Translations under genes and position numbers: made by a program
Notes under the pieces: model-generated
Databases searched by the model: none
Seen by the model: only the letters and a program-made list of their open reading frames with translations
Told to the model about the DNA's origin: nothing
From: Hymenobacter setariae
GTDB lineage: Bacteria > Bacteroidota > Bacteroidia > Cytophagales > Hymenobacteraceae
DNA: 64,000 bases
Direction of reading: 5' to 3'
NCBI RefSeq assembly: GCF_007713685.1
Contig: NZ_VMRJ01000003.1
Coordinates: 434,001-498,000, forward strand
Shown: positions 26,800 to 34,391 of the stretch, in pieces
How positions within the stretch are numbered: position 1 is the first letter of the stretch
Layout of the letters: every line of letters starts with the position of its first letter

Positions 26800-28584
26800 A
26801 TGATAAAGCACACTTATGACATGGGCGTGATTGGCAACTGCGCCTTTCTAGCTCTCATCGGCACCGACACGGCCGTGCGCTGGCTTTGCTGGCCCCGCTT
26901 CGACAGCAGCTTTGTATTTGGCCCGCTGCTCGACGAGCAGAAAGGTGGCGAATACAGCATCAAGCCAGTAGACGCAAACTTTACGTCTGAGCAGCGCTAC
27001 CTCACCAACACCAACGTGCTCAGCACGACGATTACTACGCCCGAGGGCAGCTACCGCGTTACTGATTTTGCCCCGCGCTTTTTGCAATACGAGCGGTATT
27101 ATAAACCGCTGATGCTCATTCGTAAAGTGGAGCCACTGACCGGCGCCCCCCGCGTGCGGGTGGCCTGCCGCCCGGTGGGCCAGTACGGCGAGCAAGAGCT
27201 GACGCGCCGCCGCAGCTCCAACCACATCGCCTTTTTGGGGCTGGAAGAGGAAATTCGCCTCACCACTAATATTCCGCTCACCTACGTGCTCGATGAGGAA
27301 GACTTCGCCCTCAACGAAACCAAGTACCTAGTGCTCACCTATGGCGCACCCCTCGAAGCGCCCCTCGAAAGCACAGCCGAGCGCTTCTTGCTCAATACCG
27401 AAGGCTATTGGCGCAACTGGGTGAAGAGCACTAGTATTGGCAATTTCCACCAGACCCAAGTTATCCGCTCGGCGCTGGCTCTCAAGATTCACCAGTACGA
27501 AGACACCGGCGCCATCATTGCGGCCAGCACTACCAGCCTACCTGAAGCTCCCGGCAGCACCCGCAATTGGGACTACCGCTACTGCTGGATGCGTGACACG
27601 TACTACACCCTCACGGCCTTCAACAACATCGGCCACTTTGAGGAGATTGAGCGGTATTTCCAATACATCGCCAACATTTCGACCAAGGTGGTGGGCAAGT
27701 ACCAGCCGCTGTACGGCATTGGGGGGCAGGCCACGCTCACCGAAACCGAACTGCCGCTGGCCGGCTACTTAGGCAACCAGCCCGTGCGCATCGGTAACGA
27801 TGCCTACACCCACATCCAAAACGACGTATATGGCCAGGTGCTAGTGGCCTTGCTGCCGCTGTACACCGACTGCCGCTTTCGCGACCCCGAGCGGGCCGTG
27901 CCACTGAGCTTGGTGGAAGAGTGCCTGCGCCTCATCGAGGCCACTATGGACCAGCCCGATGCAGGCCTGTGGGAGTTCCGGCACATTGCCCAGAAGCACT
28001 GCTACACGTACCTCTTTCACTGGGCCGGCAGCCACGCTGCCCGCCAGGTGGCCCGCCAGCACGGCGACGTACTCCTAGAAGAGTTTGCCACGCGCCTGCT
28101 GCAAGAGGCCGAAAGCCGCATCGAGCAGTGCTTTTACGCTGAGCGTGGTGCCTACGCCAACGCCATCGGCTCGACCGACTTCGATGCTAGCACCATCCAG
28201 CTCATTACGATGGGCTACCTCGACCCGGCTTCCGAAAAAGCCAAGCACCACCTCGTGGAGCTAGAAAAAGAGCTGAAAACGCCCGAAGGCCTTTTCTACC
28301 GCTACCGCCACCCCGACGACTTTGGCACGCCCGAGACAACCTTCCTCATCTGCTCGTTCTGGTACGTAGAGGCCCTAGCCTGCGTGGGTCGCCTCGACGA
28401 TGCTATTCGGGAGTTTGAGCACCTCATCTCCTACGCCAACCACCTAGGGCTGCTTTCAGAAGACGTGGACGCCAAAACTGGCTCGCAATGGGGCAACTTC
28501 CCGCAAGCCTACAGCCACGTGGGCTTGGTAAACGCCGCCTACCGCATTGCCAAAAAGCTAGACCGTCCCAACTTCGTGAGCTAA
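26800..28584 (+). CDS. Glycoside hydrolase family 15 (glucoamylase or trehalase)
   Basis: Cytosolic GH15 enzyme of 594 residues with the N-terminal beta-sandwich (YDMGVIGNC...) and the alpha/alpha-barrel. Recognisable motifs are NWDYRYCWMRD (from Asn256), LWEFR with candidate general acid Glu392, and TPETTF with candidate general base Glu512. Family members hydrolyse alpha-glucans or trehalose. Convergence with the trehalose-6-phosphate synthase/phosphatase fusion favours a trehalose-linked role, but this is context only. The ATG at 26800 is chosen because MIKHTYDMGVIGNC is the normal N-terminus; the longer frame overlaps the divergent MATE leader. No signal peptide. Confidence 0.88.
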   Translation: MIKHTYDMGVIGNCAFLALIGTDTAVRWLCWPRFDSSFVFGPLLDEQKGGEYSIKPVDANFTSEQRYLTNTNVLSTTITTPEGSYRVTDFAPRFLQYERYYKPLMLIRKVEPLTGAPRVRVACRPVGQYGEQELTRRRSSNHIAFLGLEEEIRLTTNIPLTYVLDEEDFALNETKYLVLTYGAPLEAPLESTAERFLLNTEGYWRNWVKSTSIGNFHQTQVIRSALALKIHQYEDTGAIIAASTTSLPEAPGSTRNWDYRYCWMRDTYYTLTAFNNIGHFEEIERYFQYIANISTKVVGKYQPLYGIGGQATLTETELPLAGYLGNQPVRIGNDAYTHIQNDVYGQVLVALLPLYTDCRFRDPERAVPLSLVEECLRLIEATMDQPDAGLWEFRHIAQKHCYTYLFHWAGSHAARQVARQHGDVLLEEFATRLLQEAESRIEQCFYAERGAYANAIGSTDFDASTIQLITMGYLDPASEKAKHHLVELEKELKTPEGLFYRYRHPDDFGTPETTFLICSFWYVEALACVGRLDDAIREFEHLISYANHLGLLSEDVDAKTGSQWGNFPQAYSHVGLVNAAYRIAKKLDRPNFVS

Positions 28585-28608
28585 AAACCCAAGCCACCAG
28601 CTTTCATC

Positions 28609-28646
28609 AAAAAAGCCGTGCGAAATAGATTTCGCACGGCTTTTTT
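28609..28646. terminator. Bidirectional terminator
   Basis: A perfect 17-bp stem (A6-GCCGTGCGAAA with TTTCGCACGGC-T6) closes on a TAGA loop between convergent GH15 and otsAB. Confidence 0.92.
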
Positions 28647-28670
28647 GTGTATTGCCTACCTAGGGCAGGG

Positions 28671-30854
28671 CTAGCTTAGCAGCTTGCGCAGCAACTGCCG
28701 CACATCGCTGGGCGCGGCCAAGTGGAAGCGCGCCAGCGAGCGGGCATCGGTACCCACGCGCACCGTGTATGCCTCTGATGGCATAGCCCGGAAAGTGTCC
28801 TCGTCGGTGCGGTCGTCGCCCAGGGCCAGCGCAAAGGCTGGGGCATAGCGCTCAATCCAGCGGGCAGCGGCAGTGCCTTTGTTGAGGCCCGCGTTTTTAA
28901 TTTCGACTACCTTATTGCCTTCTAGTACTTGCAAGTCGGTATTGGCGGTCATGAACGAAAGGTGGCTCATCATCTCGCGGGCGCGCACCTCGCCTAGGTC
29001 GGCATCGGCGCGGCGGTAGTGCCACACCAGCGAGTAGTCCTTCTCTTCAATAAAGGAGCCGGCGGTACGGGCCACATATAGCTCCAGCACCGGGCGCATC
29101 TCGCGCTTCCAGTCGTTGCGCAGGGGCTGGAAGAGCTGCCAGTCTTCGCCCGCTGTGCGCAGCCATACGCCGTGTTCAGCAATAAAATCGAGGGGTAAAT
29201 CGCCGAGCCAATTAGTGAGCGTAGTGCGGTCGCGCCCGCTGATGATGACCACCCGCGTGTCAGGCAGCTCGCTCAAGGCGCGTAGCAACAGGCGCAACTC
29301 TTCGCCGGGCCGGGCCAACTGCGGGTTGGGGTGGAATGGTACCAGTGTGCCATCGTAGTCGAGCAACAGCAATCGTTGCTGGCCGGCCGCCGCCTTAAAG
29401 TCAGCTAGGAGTTGGGTAGTGGCGCTGGCCGTCAGCATTTCGGTGGCGAGGGTGTGTTGCTTCATTTTAGTGTAAGCCAGCTGGTTCATAAACAGCTTGG
29501 TCCAGGAGAATACGTTGTAGCGCTTCACTAGCGCTTGCATCGCCTTGAGGCGAGTAGCTTGCTCTTCCTCAGGCATCACGAGGGCATCGTGTAGGGCCTC
29601 GACCAACTGGTTGATGTCGGTAGGGTTGATAAGAATGGCATCCGACAGCTCGCGGGCGGCGCCGGCGCGTTCGCTCAAAATGAGCACTCCATGCTGGTCA
29701 AGTTTGCTGGCAATAAACTCTTTAGCCACTAGGTTCATGCCATCGCGCATGGGCGTTACCAGAGCTACTTCGGCCAAGCGGTAGAGTGCGGCCAACTCCT
29801 CCAGCGGCAGCGAGCGGTAGAAGTACAGAATTGGGTTCCACCCAATAGTGCGGTACTGCGAGTTGATGCGGCCTACCAGTTCGTCAATCTCCTCTTTAAG
29901 AGAAGCATATTGTGGTACTTGGTCGCGCGAGGGCACTACCAGCATCACGAGGCTCACTTGCCCACGCCACTCGGGGTAGCGCTGTAGCAGCAATTCAAAA
30001 GCCCGTAGGCGCTGGGCAATGCCTTTGGTGTAGTCGAGCCGGTCGATGGAGAGAATGACACGAGTGTCGCGCATCGCCTCCTTATATTCTTCTACGTGCT
30101 TTTTGGCTTCCTCTGAAGCTGCCGCTAAGGCATAGCGTTGGTAGTCAATGCCCATTGGGAAGGCGTCGACACGCACCGAGCGGGTGGGCGTATCAATCTG
30201 TCCGTTCTGGGCCGATAGCCCTAGGAGGTGCGATACCGCACTTAAAAAGTGCCGCAGATAGCCAAAGGTATGAAAGCCAATGAGGTCGGCCCCGAGCATG
30301 CCGCGTAGTAGCTCACTACGCCAAGGCAACACCCGAATAATTTCCTGAGAGGGAAAAGGGATGTGCAAAAAGAAGCCGATAGCCGCCTCAGGCCGCGCCT
30401 TGCGCAGCATTTCGGGCAGCAATAGCAGCTGGTAATCGTGCACCCAGATAGTGTCTTCTGGGCCAGCTTCGGCTAGCACAGCCTCGCAAAACTTCTCGTT
30501 TACGGCTACATAGGCTTCCCAGTGGCTCTGCTCGTAGGTGGCAAACTCGCTGAAGTAGTGGAAGGTAGGCCAGAGCGTAGAATTACTGAAGCCCTCGTAA
30601 AAATCCCGAATTTCATTTTCGGTTAAGAACACCGGGGCCATGTTGTCAGCCCGTAGCTCGGTGCGAATGTGTTCTTCTTCTGACTCGTCCTGCACAAATA
30701 GCCCCGGCCAGCCTATCCATAAGTTGTCGCCCTGGCGGTAAATAGAACCTAGCCCCGTGGCCAACCCACCTTCGCTGGGCTGAAACGTGAGGCCCTCATC
30801 GGTGCGCAGGACTTTGGTAGGAAGGCGATTAGAGACAATTAAGGTACGCGACAT
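28671..30854 (-). CDS. otsAB: Bifunctional trehalose-6-phosphate synthase/phosphatase
   Basis: Fused enzyme making trehalose from UDP-glucose and glucose-6-phosphate through trehalose-6-phosphate, in the cytosol. Residues 1 to about 465 form the GT20 synthase: [10 protein letters not shown] at the N-terminus, GGLATGL loop, [22 protein letters not shown] and [10 protein letters not shown]. Residues about 490-727 form the HAD phosphatase: DYDGT near residue 500, IISGRD, AEHGVW and LGDDRTDED. Both active sites look complete. It starts at ATG 30854. A -7-like TATCCTTTG on the minus strand (30871-30863) has one extra spacer base, so its role is unsure. A GH15 enzyme converges on it and could recycle the product. 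Confidence 0.95.
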   Translation of the reverse strand: MSRTLIVSNRLPTKVLRTDEGLTFQPSEGGLATGLGSIYRQGDNLWIGWPGLFVQDESEEEHIRTELRADNMAPVFLTENEIRDFYEGFSNSTLWPTFHYFSEFATYEQSHWEAYVAVNEKFCEAVLAEAGPEDTIWVHDYQLLLLPEMLRKARPEAAIGFFLHIPFPSQEIIRVLPWRSELLRGMLGADLIGFHTFGYLRHFLSAVSHLLGLSAQNGQIDTPTRSVRVDAFPMGIDYQRYALAAASEEAKKHVEEYKEAMRDTRVILSIDRLDYTKGIAQRLRAFELLLQRYPEWRGQVSLVMLVVPSRDQVPQYASLKEEIDELVGRINSQYRTIGWNPILYFYRSLPLEELAALYRLAEVALVTPMRDGMNLVAKEFIASKLDQHGVLILSERAGAARELSDAILINPTDINQLVEALHDALVMPEEEQATRLKAMQALVKRYNVFSWTKLFMNQLAYTKMKQHTLATEMLTASATTQLLADFKAAAGQQRLLLLDYDGTLVPFHPNPQLARPGEELRLLLRALSELPDTRVVIISGRDRTTLTNWLGDLPLDFIAEHGVWLRTAGEDWQLFQPLRNDWKREMRPVLELYVARTAGSFIEEKDYSLVWHYRRADADLGEVRAREMMSHLSFMTANTDLQVLEGNKVVEIKNAGLNKGTAAARWIERYAPAFALALGDDRTDEDTFRAMPSEAYTVRVGTDARSLARFHLAAPSDVRQLLRKLLS

Positions 30855-31185
30855 AAGTAAGGCAAAGGATAGTAAACCCCTGGGTCTACGGGATAATTCA
30901 CCAAAAAGGCATTTTTATCTTACCCCTACTTCCTATGCCTACCGCTGCGAGCTGCTAGTAAGCAGCTCGCTAAAAGAGGTAAAACCTACTTTTTGACCTC
31001 AATCCCAAACGCACTAATTCAAGCTGTTTTCACAGCATGTATTTACCTAATCCACCTCTCAAATAGCTCCTTCTCGACACTTCGCAAGAAGCGAAGCCCT
31101 AGGTTGTTTACCAACCAAGTAAACGGCTTAAGTCAATCAGCACAGAGCGTCTAACCCAGCATTACTGCTTCAACCAGCCGAATTG
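30855..31185. other. Gap with small hairpins between TetR gene and otsAB
   Basis: No supported gene. A perfect 10-bp hairpin (GCGAGCTGCT / AGCAGCTCGC, AGTA loop, 30947-30970) and a smaller CTTCGC/GCGAAG hairpin near 31080-31096 are present. Neither has a clear T-run in the direction of the TetR transcript that enters from the right, so termination is possible but not shown. Confidence 0.5.
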
Positions 31186-31728
31186 CTAGCTAGCAGATAC
31201 TTGCGTCTGGTATTTGCGCTTAATGAACTCCAGCATGTCGCGCACATGCTCGTCCGTTTTATTAGCCTCTATTTTCCAAAGCGCTTCGATGAGTAGCAGC
31301 AGTAGCTGCGTTTCTTTTTCCGGGTCGGCGTAGCCGAGTTGCGCAAAGGCTGCTTTCAAGCGGGCTGGCACGGGCCGCATAAAGCGCTCGTGCTGCTGGC
31401 GCGCGGTTTCGTAGTCGGCGAGGCGGTATTGCAGCTTCCAGAAGTAAGGCTCTTCCTGCACCATCTTATAGGGCAGGTCGATAACGCTGTGAATAAAGGC
31501 GAGCGGGTCGGTTTCGAGCATACCGCCCCGGTTGTGCTCGATAATACGCTGGTAACCGCTCTTGATGATGAAATCTAAGAGCTGGTCTTTAGAACCAAAA
31601 TGTTTGAAAATCAGGGCCTCCGATACGGCGGCTGCTTTTGCAACGGCCTGGGTCGAAGTATTGTCAAAACCCTTCTCCCCAAACAGCTGCAACGCCACGT
31701 TGGCAATGTGTTGGCGGCGGGTAATCAT
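31186..31728 (-). CDS. TetR family transcriptional regulator
   Basis: DNA-binding repressor of 180 residues. The N-terminal helix-turn-helix is typical: ANVALQLFGEKGFDNTSTQ, then AVAKAAAVSEALIFKHFGSK at about residues 28-47. The C-terminal ligand/dimer domain (about 55-175) is not recognisable by class. It starts at ATG 31728. No palindromic operator is obvious just upstream. It faces away from the hairpin array at 31955-32170 and is in tandem with, but 331 bp from, otsAB. The inducer and targets are unknown. Confidence 0.9.
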   Translation of the reverse strand: MITRRQHIANVALQLFGEKGFDNTSTQAVAKAAAVSEALIFKHFGSKDQLLDFIIKSGYQRIIEHNRGGMLETDPLAFIHSVIDLPYKMVQEEPYFWKLQYRLADYETARQQHERFMRPVPARLKAAFAQLGYADPEKETQLLLLLIEALWKIEANKTDEHVRDMLEFIKRKYQTQVSAS

Positions 31729-31874
31729 GGGGATAATGCTAGAGAAGAGCGCTGGTGAATACCTAGCTAACTCTCAAAACTTAGTAATTCGGGTGCAAGT
31801 TCGGCAAGAATACGCAGATGTGCTTAAAGTAGGCGGCATGCCGCGTTTCTTAGGCGAGAGAGCTTAAACGGAAA

Positions 31875-31905
31875 CCGGCCGATTTGGATAAACCAAATCG
31901 GCCGG
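31875..31905 (-). terminator. Perfect 13-bp GC-rich hairpin, possible terminator of a minus-strand RNA
   Basis: CCGGCCGATTTGG pairs perfectly with CCAAATCGGCCGG around ATAAA. Read on the minus strand it is followed by TTTCCGTTT, so it could end a minus-strand transcript crossing the neighbouring hairpin array. No protein-coding gene ends here on either strand. Confidence 0.5.
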
Positions 31906-31954
31906 CTGAGCAACTTTCAGTGTCTGCTAGCAGCTAGGTGCCAGTGCAGAAGTT

Positions 31955-32170
31955 GTGCGTCCGGGCGGGGTGGGAACAACGGCCGGATGACTAGAACAGA
32001 GAGTGTGCAAAAAATCGCATTCGGGCGGGGTGGGAGCAACGACCGAATAAATCAGTGTGAGAAGTGTGTCCGGGCGGGGTGGGAACAACGACCGGTAGAG
32101 TGTAGAAGAGAGTGTGTCGGCTAGCTGGGTGGGAGGCCCTAGCCGTTAGTGGGAGCAATATTACGACTGA
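31955..32170. ncRNA. Tandem array of five hairpins with a common loop and covarying stems
   Basis: Units are spaced about 60, 50, 48 and 28 bases apart. Stems: TCCGG/CCGGA (31960-31964 with 31983-31987), ATTCGG/CCGAAT (32019-32024 with 32043-32048), CCGG/CCGG (32070-32073 with 32092-32095), CGGCTAG/CTAGCCG (32118-32124 with 32139-32145) and the weaker TTAGT/ACTGA (32146-32150 with 32166-32170, one wobble). The first three loops are GCGGGGTGGGARCAACG plus one base; units four and five keep GTGGGAG. GGGA is in every loop, while stems change on both sides together. Linkers share AGAGTGTG-like sequence. This pattern indicates selection on structure, either RNA or DNA. Strand and function are unknown. 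Confidence 0.6.
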
Positions 32171-32313
32171 AATTGGGATATGGGTAAGTGTTAGCTTACT
32201 ATTTTTTAGTAAGTGGATACTCACTAATTATTTTTAACATTAAGTAATTGTAAATCAAATAAATAATTTTACGTATAAAATTTTGTCATATTGCAAAGAA
32301 AATAATTCATAAC
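32171..32313. other. AT-rich segment beside the hairpin array
   Basis: Strongly AT-rich sequence with no gene. If the array is transcribed on the minus strand its promoter would be here, but no TAnnTTTG match was found on that strand. Confidence 0.45.
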
Positions 32314-32355
32314 AAAGCCCAGCGCATATCTCATGTGAGATACGCGCTGGGCTTT
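32314..32355. terminator. Terminator of the SDR gene
   Basis: A long hairpin (AAAGCCCAGCGC with GCGCTGGGCTTT, then an inner TATCTCA/TGAGATA stem, one mismatch) lies 18 bases beyond the SDR stop codon on the minus strand. Confidence 0.8.
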
Positions 32356-32373
32356 AAGCTAGTGAGCGAGGGC

Positions 32374-33159
32374 TTACAAATATTTTTCGTAGATACCTGC
32401 TGCTATTTTTTCTACAATACCTTTCGGTACTACCCCTGTGAGGCCCGCCGATACCTTATTGAGCACACCAGGAATAAACTCGGCCTCGCCGGCAAAAAGC
32501 GCTTGCAGGCCAGCTGTTGCCACAGCGTTTGGCGTCATTGATACTTTATTAGCCACGGCTTGCAGCTCGGCGCCCATGCCTGCACGGCTAGTGAAGTCGG
32601 TAGTAGTAGCCCCTGGGCTCAGGCACGTAACAGAAACACTTGTGTCTTTCAGTTCATAGCGCAGCCCCCGACTAAAGCTTAGTACGAATGCCTTGCTAGC
32701 TGCATACACCGTAAGTGAGGGCACCGCTTGATAAGCAGCCGTGCTCGCCACATTGAGAATGTATGCGCGAGATGCCTGCCGCAAGTAGGGCAGCAGTGCA
32801 TAAGTAAGTTGCACTGGCAGCGTGAGGTTGAGTTGCAACATATTGAGTTGCTCTTCCAGCTTTAGCTGCTCGAAGCGGCCCCATAGGCCGTAGCCCGCAT
32901 TGTTTACCAGCACAGCAAGCCCGCCAGGAGCATGTTCGCTAGTCCAAGAAGCTACTTGGCTCGCGGCAGTGGGCTCAGTTAGGTCGAGGGCTAGTATATG
33001 GGCTTGCCGCTGGTGGGTGGCCTGCACCTCTTGGGCCAGTGCTTGCAGTTGATTTTCGGAGCGAGCCACCAACAGCAGGTCATAGCCCCGTTGGGCTAGA
33101 CCTAGGGCCAGTTCGCGGCCAATGCCGCGCGACGCGCCGGTGATAAGAGCAGTAGGCAT
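32374..33159 (-). CDS. Short-chain dehydrogenase/reductase
   Basis: NAD(P)-dependent oxidoreductase of the classical SDR family, 261 residues. The cofactor motif TGASRGIG lies at residues 7-14, NNAG marks the fourth strand, and the catalytic Ser plus YAASK give the Tyr/Lys pair. Substrate not predictable. The start is ATG 33159 (MPTALITGAS); the longer frame begins with a TTG inside the upstream hairpin and adds residues before the Rossmann strand. It is downstream of, and in the same direction as, the phytanoyl-CoA dioxygenase-like gene, separated only by the 37-bp-arm hairpin. Confidence 0.92.
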   Translation of the reverse strand: MPTALITGASRGIGRELALGLAQRGYDLLLVARSENQLQALAQEVQATHQRQAHILALDLTEPTAASQVASWTSEHAPGGLAVLVNNAGYGLWGRFEQLKLEEQLNMLQLNLTLPVQLTYALLPYLRQASRAYILNVASTAAYQAVPSLTVYAASKAFVLSFSRGLRYELKDTSVSVTCLSPGATTTDFTSRAGMGAELQAVANKVSMTPNAVATAGLQALFAGEAEFIPGVLNKVSAGLTGVVPKGIVEKIAAGIYEKYL

Positions 33160-33170
33160 AAGAGATAATA

Positions 33171-33253
33171 GAAGCAGGTTTAACAAGGAGTGGGCGTAAC
33201 GCTGTTCTGGTTAGCTGAACAGCATTACGCCCACTCCTTGTTAGACCTGCTTC
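33171..33253. repeat. Long inverted repeat between two co-directional genes
   Basis: Two 37-bp arms (33171-33207 and 33217-33253; GAAGCAGGTTTAACAAGGAG... and its complement) match at 35 of 37 positions around a 9-base loop. The repeat directly abuts the stop codon of the upstream gene (33254-33256) and ends 11 bases before the SDR start codon. It has no proper T-run, so it may be a processing, stability or attenuation element, or a mobile palindrome. Confidence 0.85.
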
Positions 33254-34069
33254 TTATTTTACTAGGTGTAAAAAACGCAAATAGAAGGGGGTGGGGCTTT
33301 CCTCGCTCTTGGGCTGGTATTTGCCACCAATAATAGGTACATACATAACGCGGCGGCGCGACTCGGGGCCTACCAGCGGTGACTGCGCCACGCGGTGCCA
33401 CATGCGGCCGTCGTGCACGGTGAGGTCGCCGGGCTCGGTTTCTACCGCCACTTCATTGGGGTCGTAGTACACGTCCTTGTAATACTTCTTGCGGAAGAGC
33501 ATCTTGCCAATGCCTTGGCGGTGCGTACCCGGAATGACGCGCAGGCCACCATTGGTGGCTTTGGTGCCATCTAGGTGCAGGCCAACGTTGAGCATGGGCC
33601 GAATGCGCTTGCCATAGAATACATCGCGCAGCGAGTCGGTGTGCCAACCCATTTGCGAAAACTCAGAGCCTTCGACGTTAACATAGTGGTTGACCACCAA
33701 GCCGTCGCGCTCGTTCTCACCTACTCGGCCCCCAGGAGTTTCGAGCAGCGGAAACAGAGCTTCAAAACGCTTGTCTTGTAGCAGCTCGTGCAGCACGGCG
33801 CTGTGCTGCGATGCAAAAGCGAAGCGCTGTACAATGGGCGAGCCATCCACGTCTTTGCCATACTTGATGGGCACGCCGTTTACCTTCTCTACCTTGTTAG
33901 TCAGCCAGTTTTGCTGCACATCCTGGGTAGCTTTTAGATAGGCTTGCACCTGGTCGGGCGAAGCAAACGGGCGGAAGTGCAAAAACCCGTATTTAGCAAA
34001 AAAAGCCCGTTGCTCCTGGGTTAATTCGGCACCGAGGGTGAAGCGGGGATAATCGGATAAAGACGCCAT
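33254..34069 (-). CDS. Phytanoyl-CoA dioxygenase (PhyH) family protein
   Basis: Fe(II)/2-oxoglutarate-dependent oxygenase of 271 residues, cytosolic. The metal triad is visible: His143 and Asp145 in GWHTDS, and His225 in MWHRVA, with arginines at about 238-240 for 2-oxoglutarate. Members hydroxylate lipids or small molecules; the substrate is unknown. The ATG at 34069 (MASLSDYPRF) is chosen because the longer frame starts with a TTG at 34126 that falls inside the consensus -7 box TATCTTTG (34131-34124). It precedes the SDR gene in the same direction, so the two may act in one oxidation pathway. Confidence 0.85.
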   Translation of the reverse strand: MASLSDYPRFTLGAELTQEQRAFFAKYGFLHFRPFASPDQVQAYLKATQDVQQNWLTNKVEKVNGVPIKYGKDVDGSPIVQRFAFASQHSAVLHELLQDKRFEALFPLLETPGGRVGENERDGLVVNHYVNVEGSEFSQMGWHTDSLRDVFYGKRIRPMLNVGLHLDGTKATNGGLRVIPGTHRQGIGKMLFRKKYYKDVYYDPNEVAVETEPGDLTVHDGRMWHRVAQSPLVGPESRRRVMYVPIIGGKYQPKSEESPTPFYLRFLHLVK

Positions 34070-34123
34070 ATGGGGACATGCCGCCAGCGAGTAGTTCGCC
34101 GTCGAAAAAGTCAATTGAAAAGG

Positions 34124-34131
34124 CAAAGATA
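34124..34131 (-). promoter_or_regulatory. -7 box of the PhyH-like gene
   Basis: Minus-strand TATCTTTG is an exact TAnnTTTG match about 55 bases upstream of ATG 34069. A -33 TTG at the usual distance is not visible. It decides the start codon choice for the gene. Confidence 0.5.
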
Positions 34132-34391
34132 CGGCCCGACTAGTGGCTAGCGGGTGAAGTGAAAGCCAATGAATGCTACATAAGATGCCTATTAACCGTG
34201 AGGGGTCGCCAGAGTTGCGTCAGTGGCCCCTTTATTTTGAGTAAAAACTGCTATCTTTTAGTATTCACCTTTCATTAGCTGGTCTGTATCGCTAAAAATT
34301 GCGTAGTTGACCGACTTAGTCTGGCCAACTAGGCCACTAGGTTCGTCTTTCATCTGCCTTTTTCTCCAGTCCCGCTTACTCCTCTGCACCT

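Noticed and set aside
26616..26813. N-terminal extension of the MATE protein
   Set aside because: The added 66 residues are not hydrophobic, match nothing in the family and would overlap the divergent GH15 start.
31955..32170. The hairpin array as a CRISPR array
   Set aside because: Spacers are unequal (about 31, 21 and 22 bases), repeat ends differ between units in a paired way, and no cas gene is present.
31991..32224. 77-codon minus-strand reading frame across the hairpin array
   Set aside because: Unit spacings (60, 50, 48) do not keep a frame, and the paired stem changes are explained by structure, not by protein.
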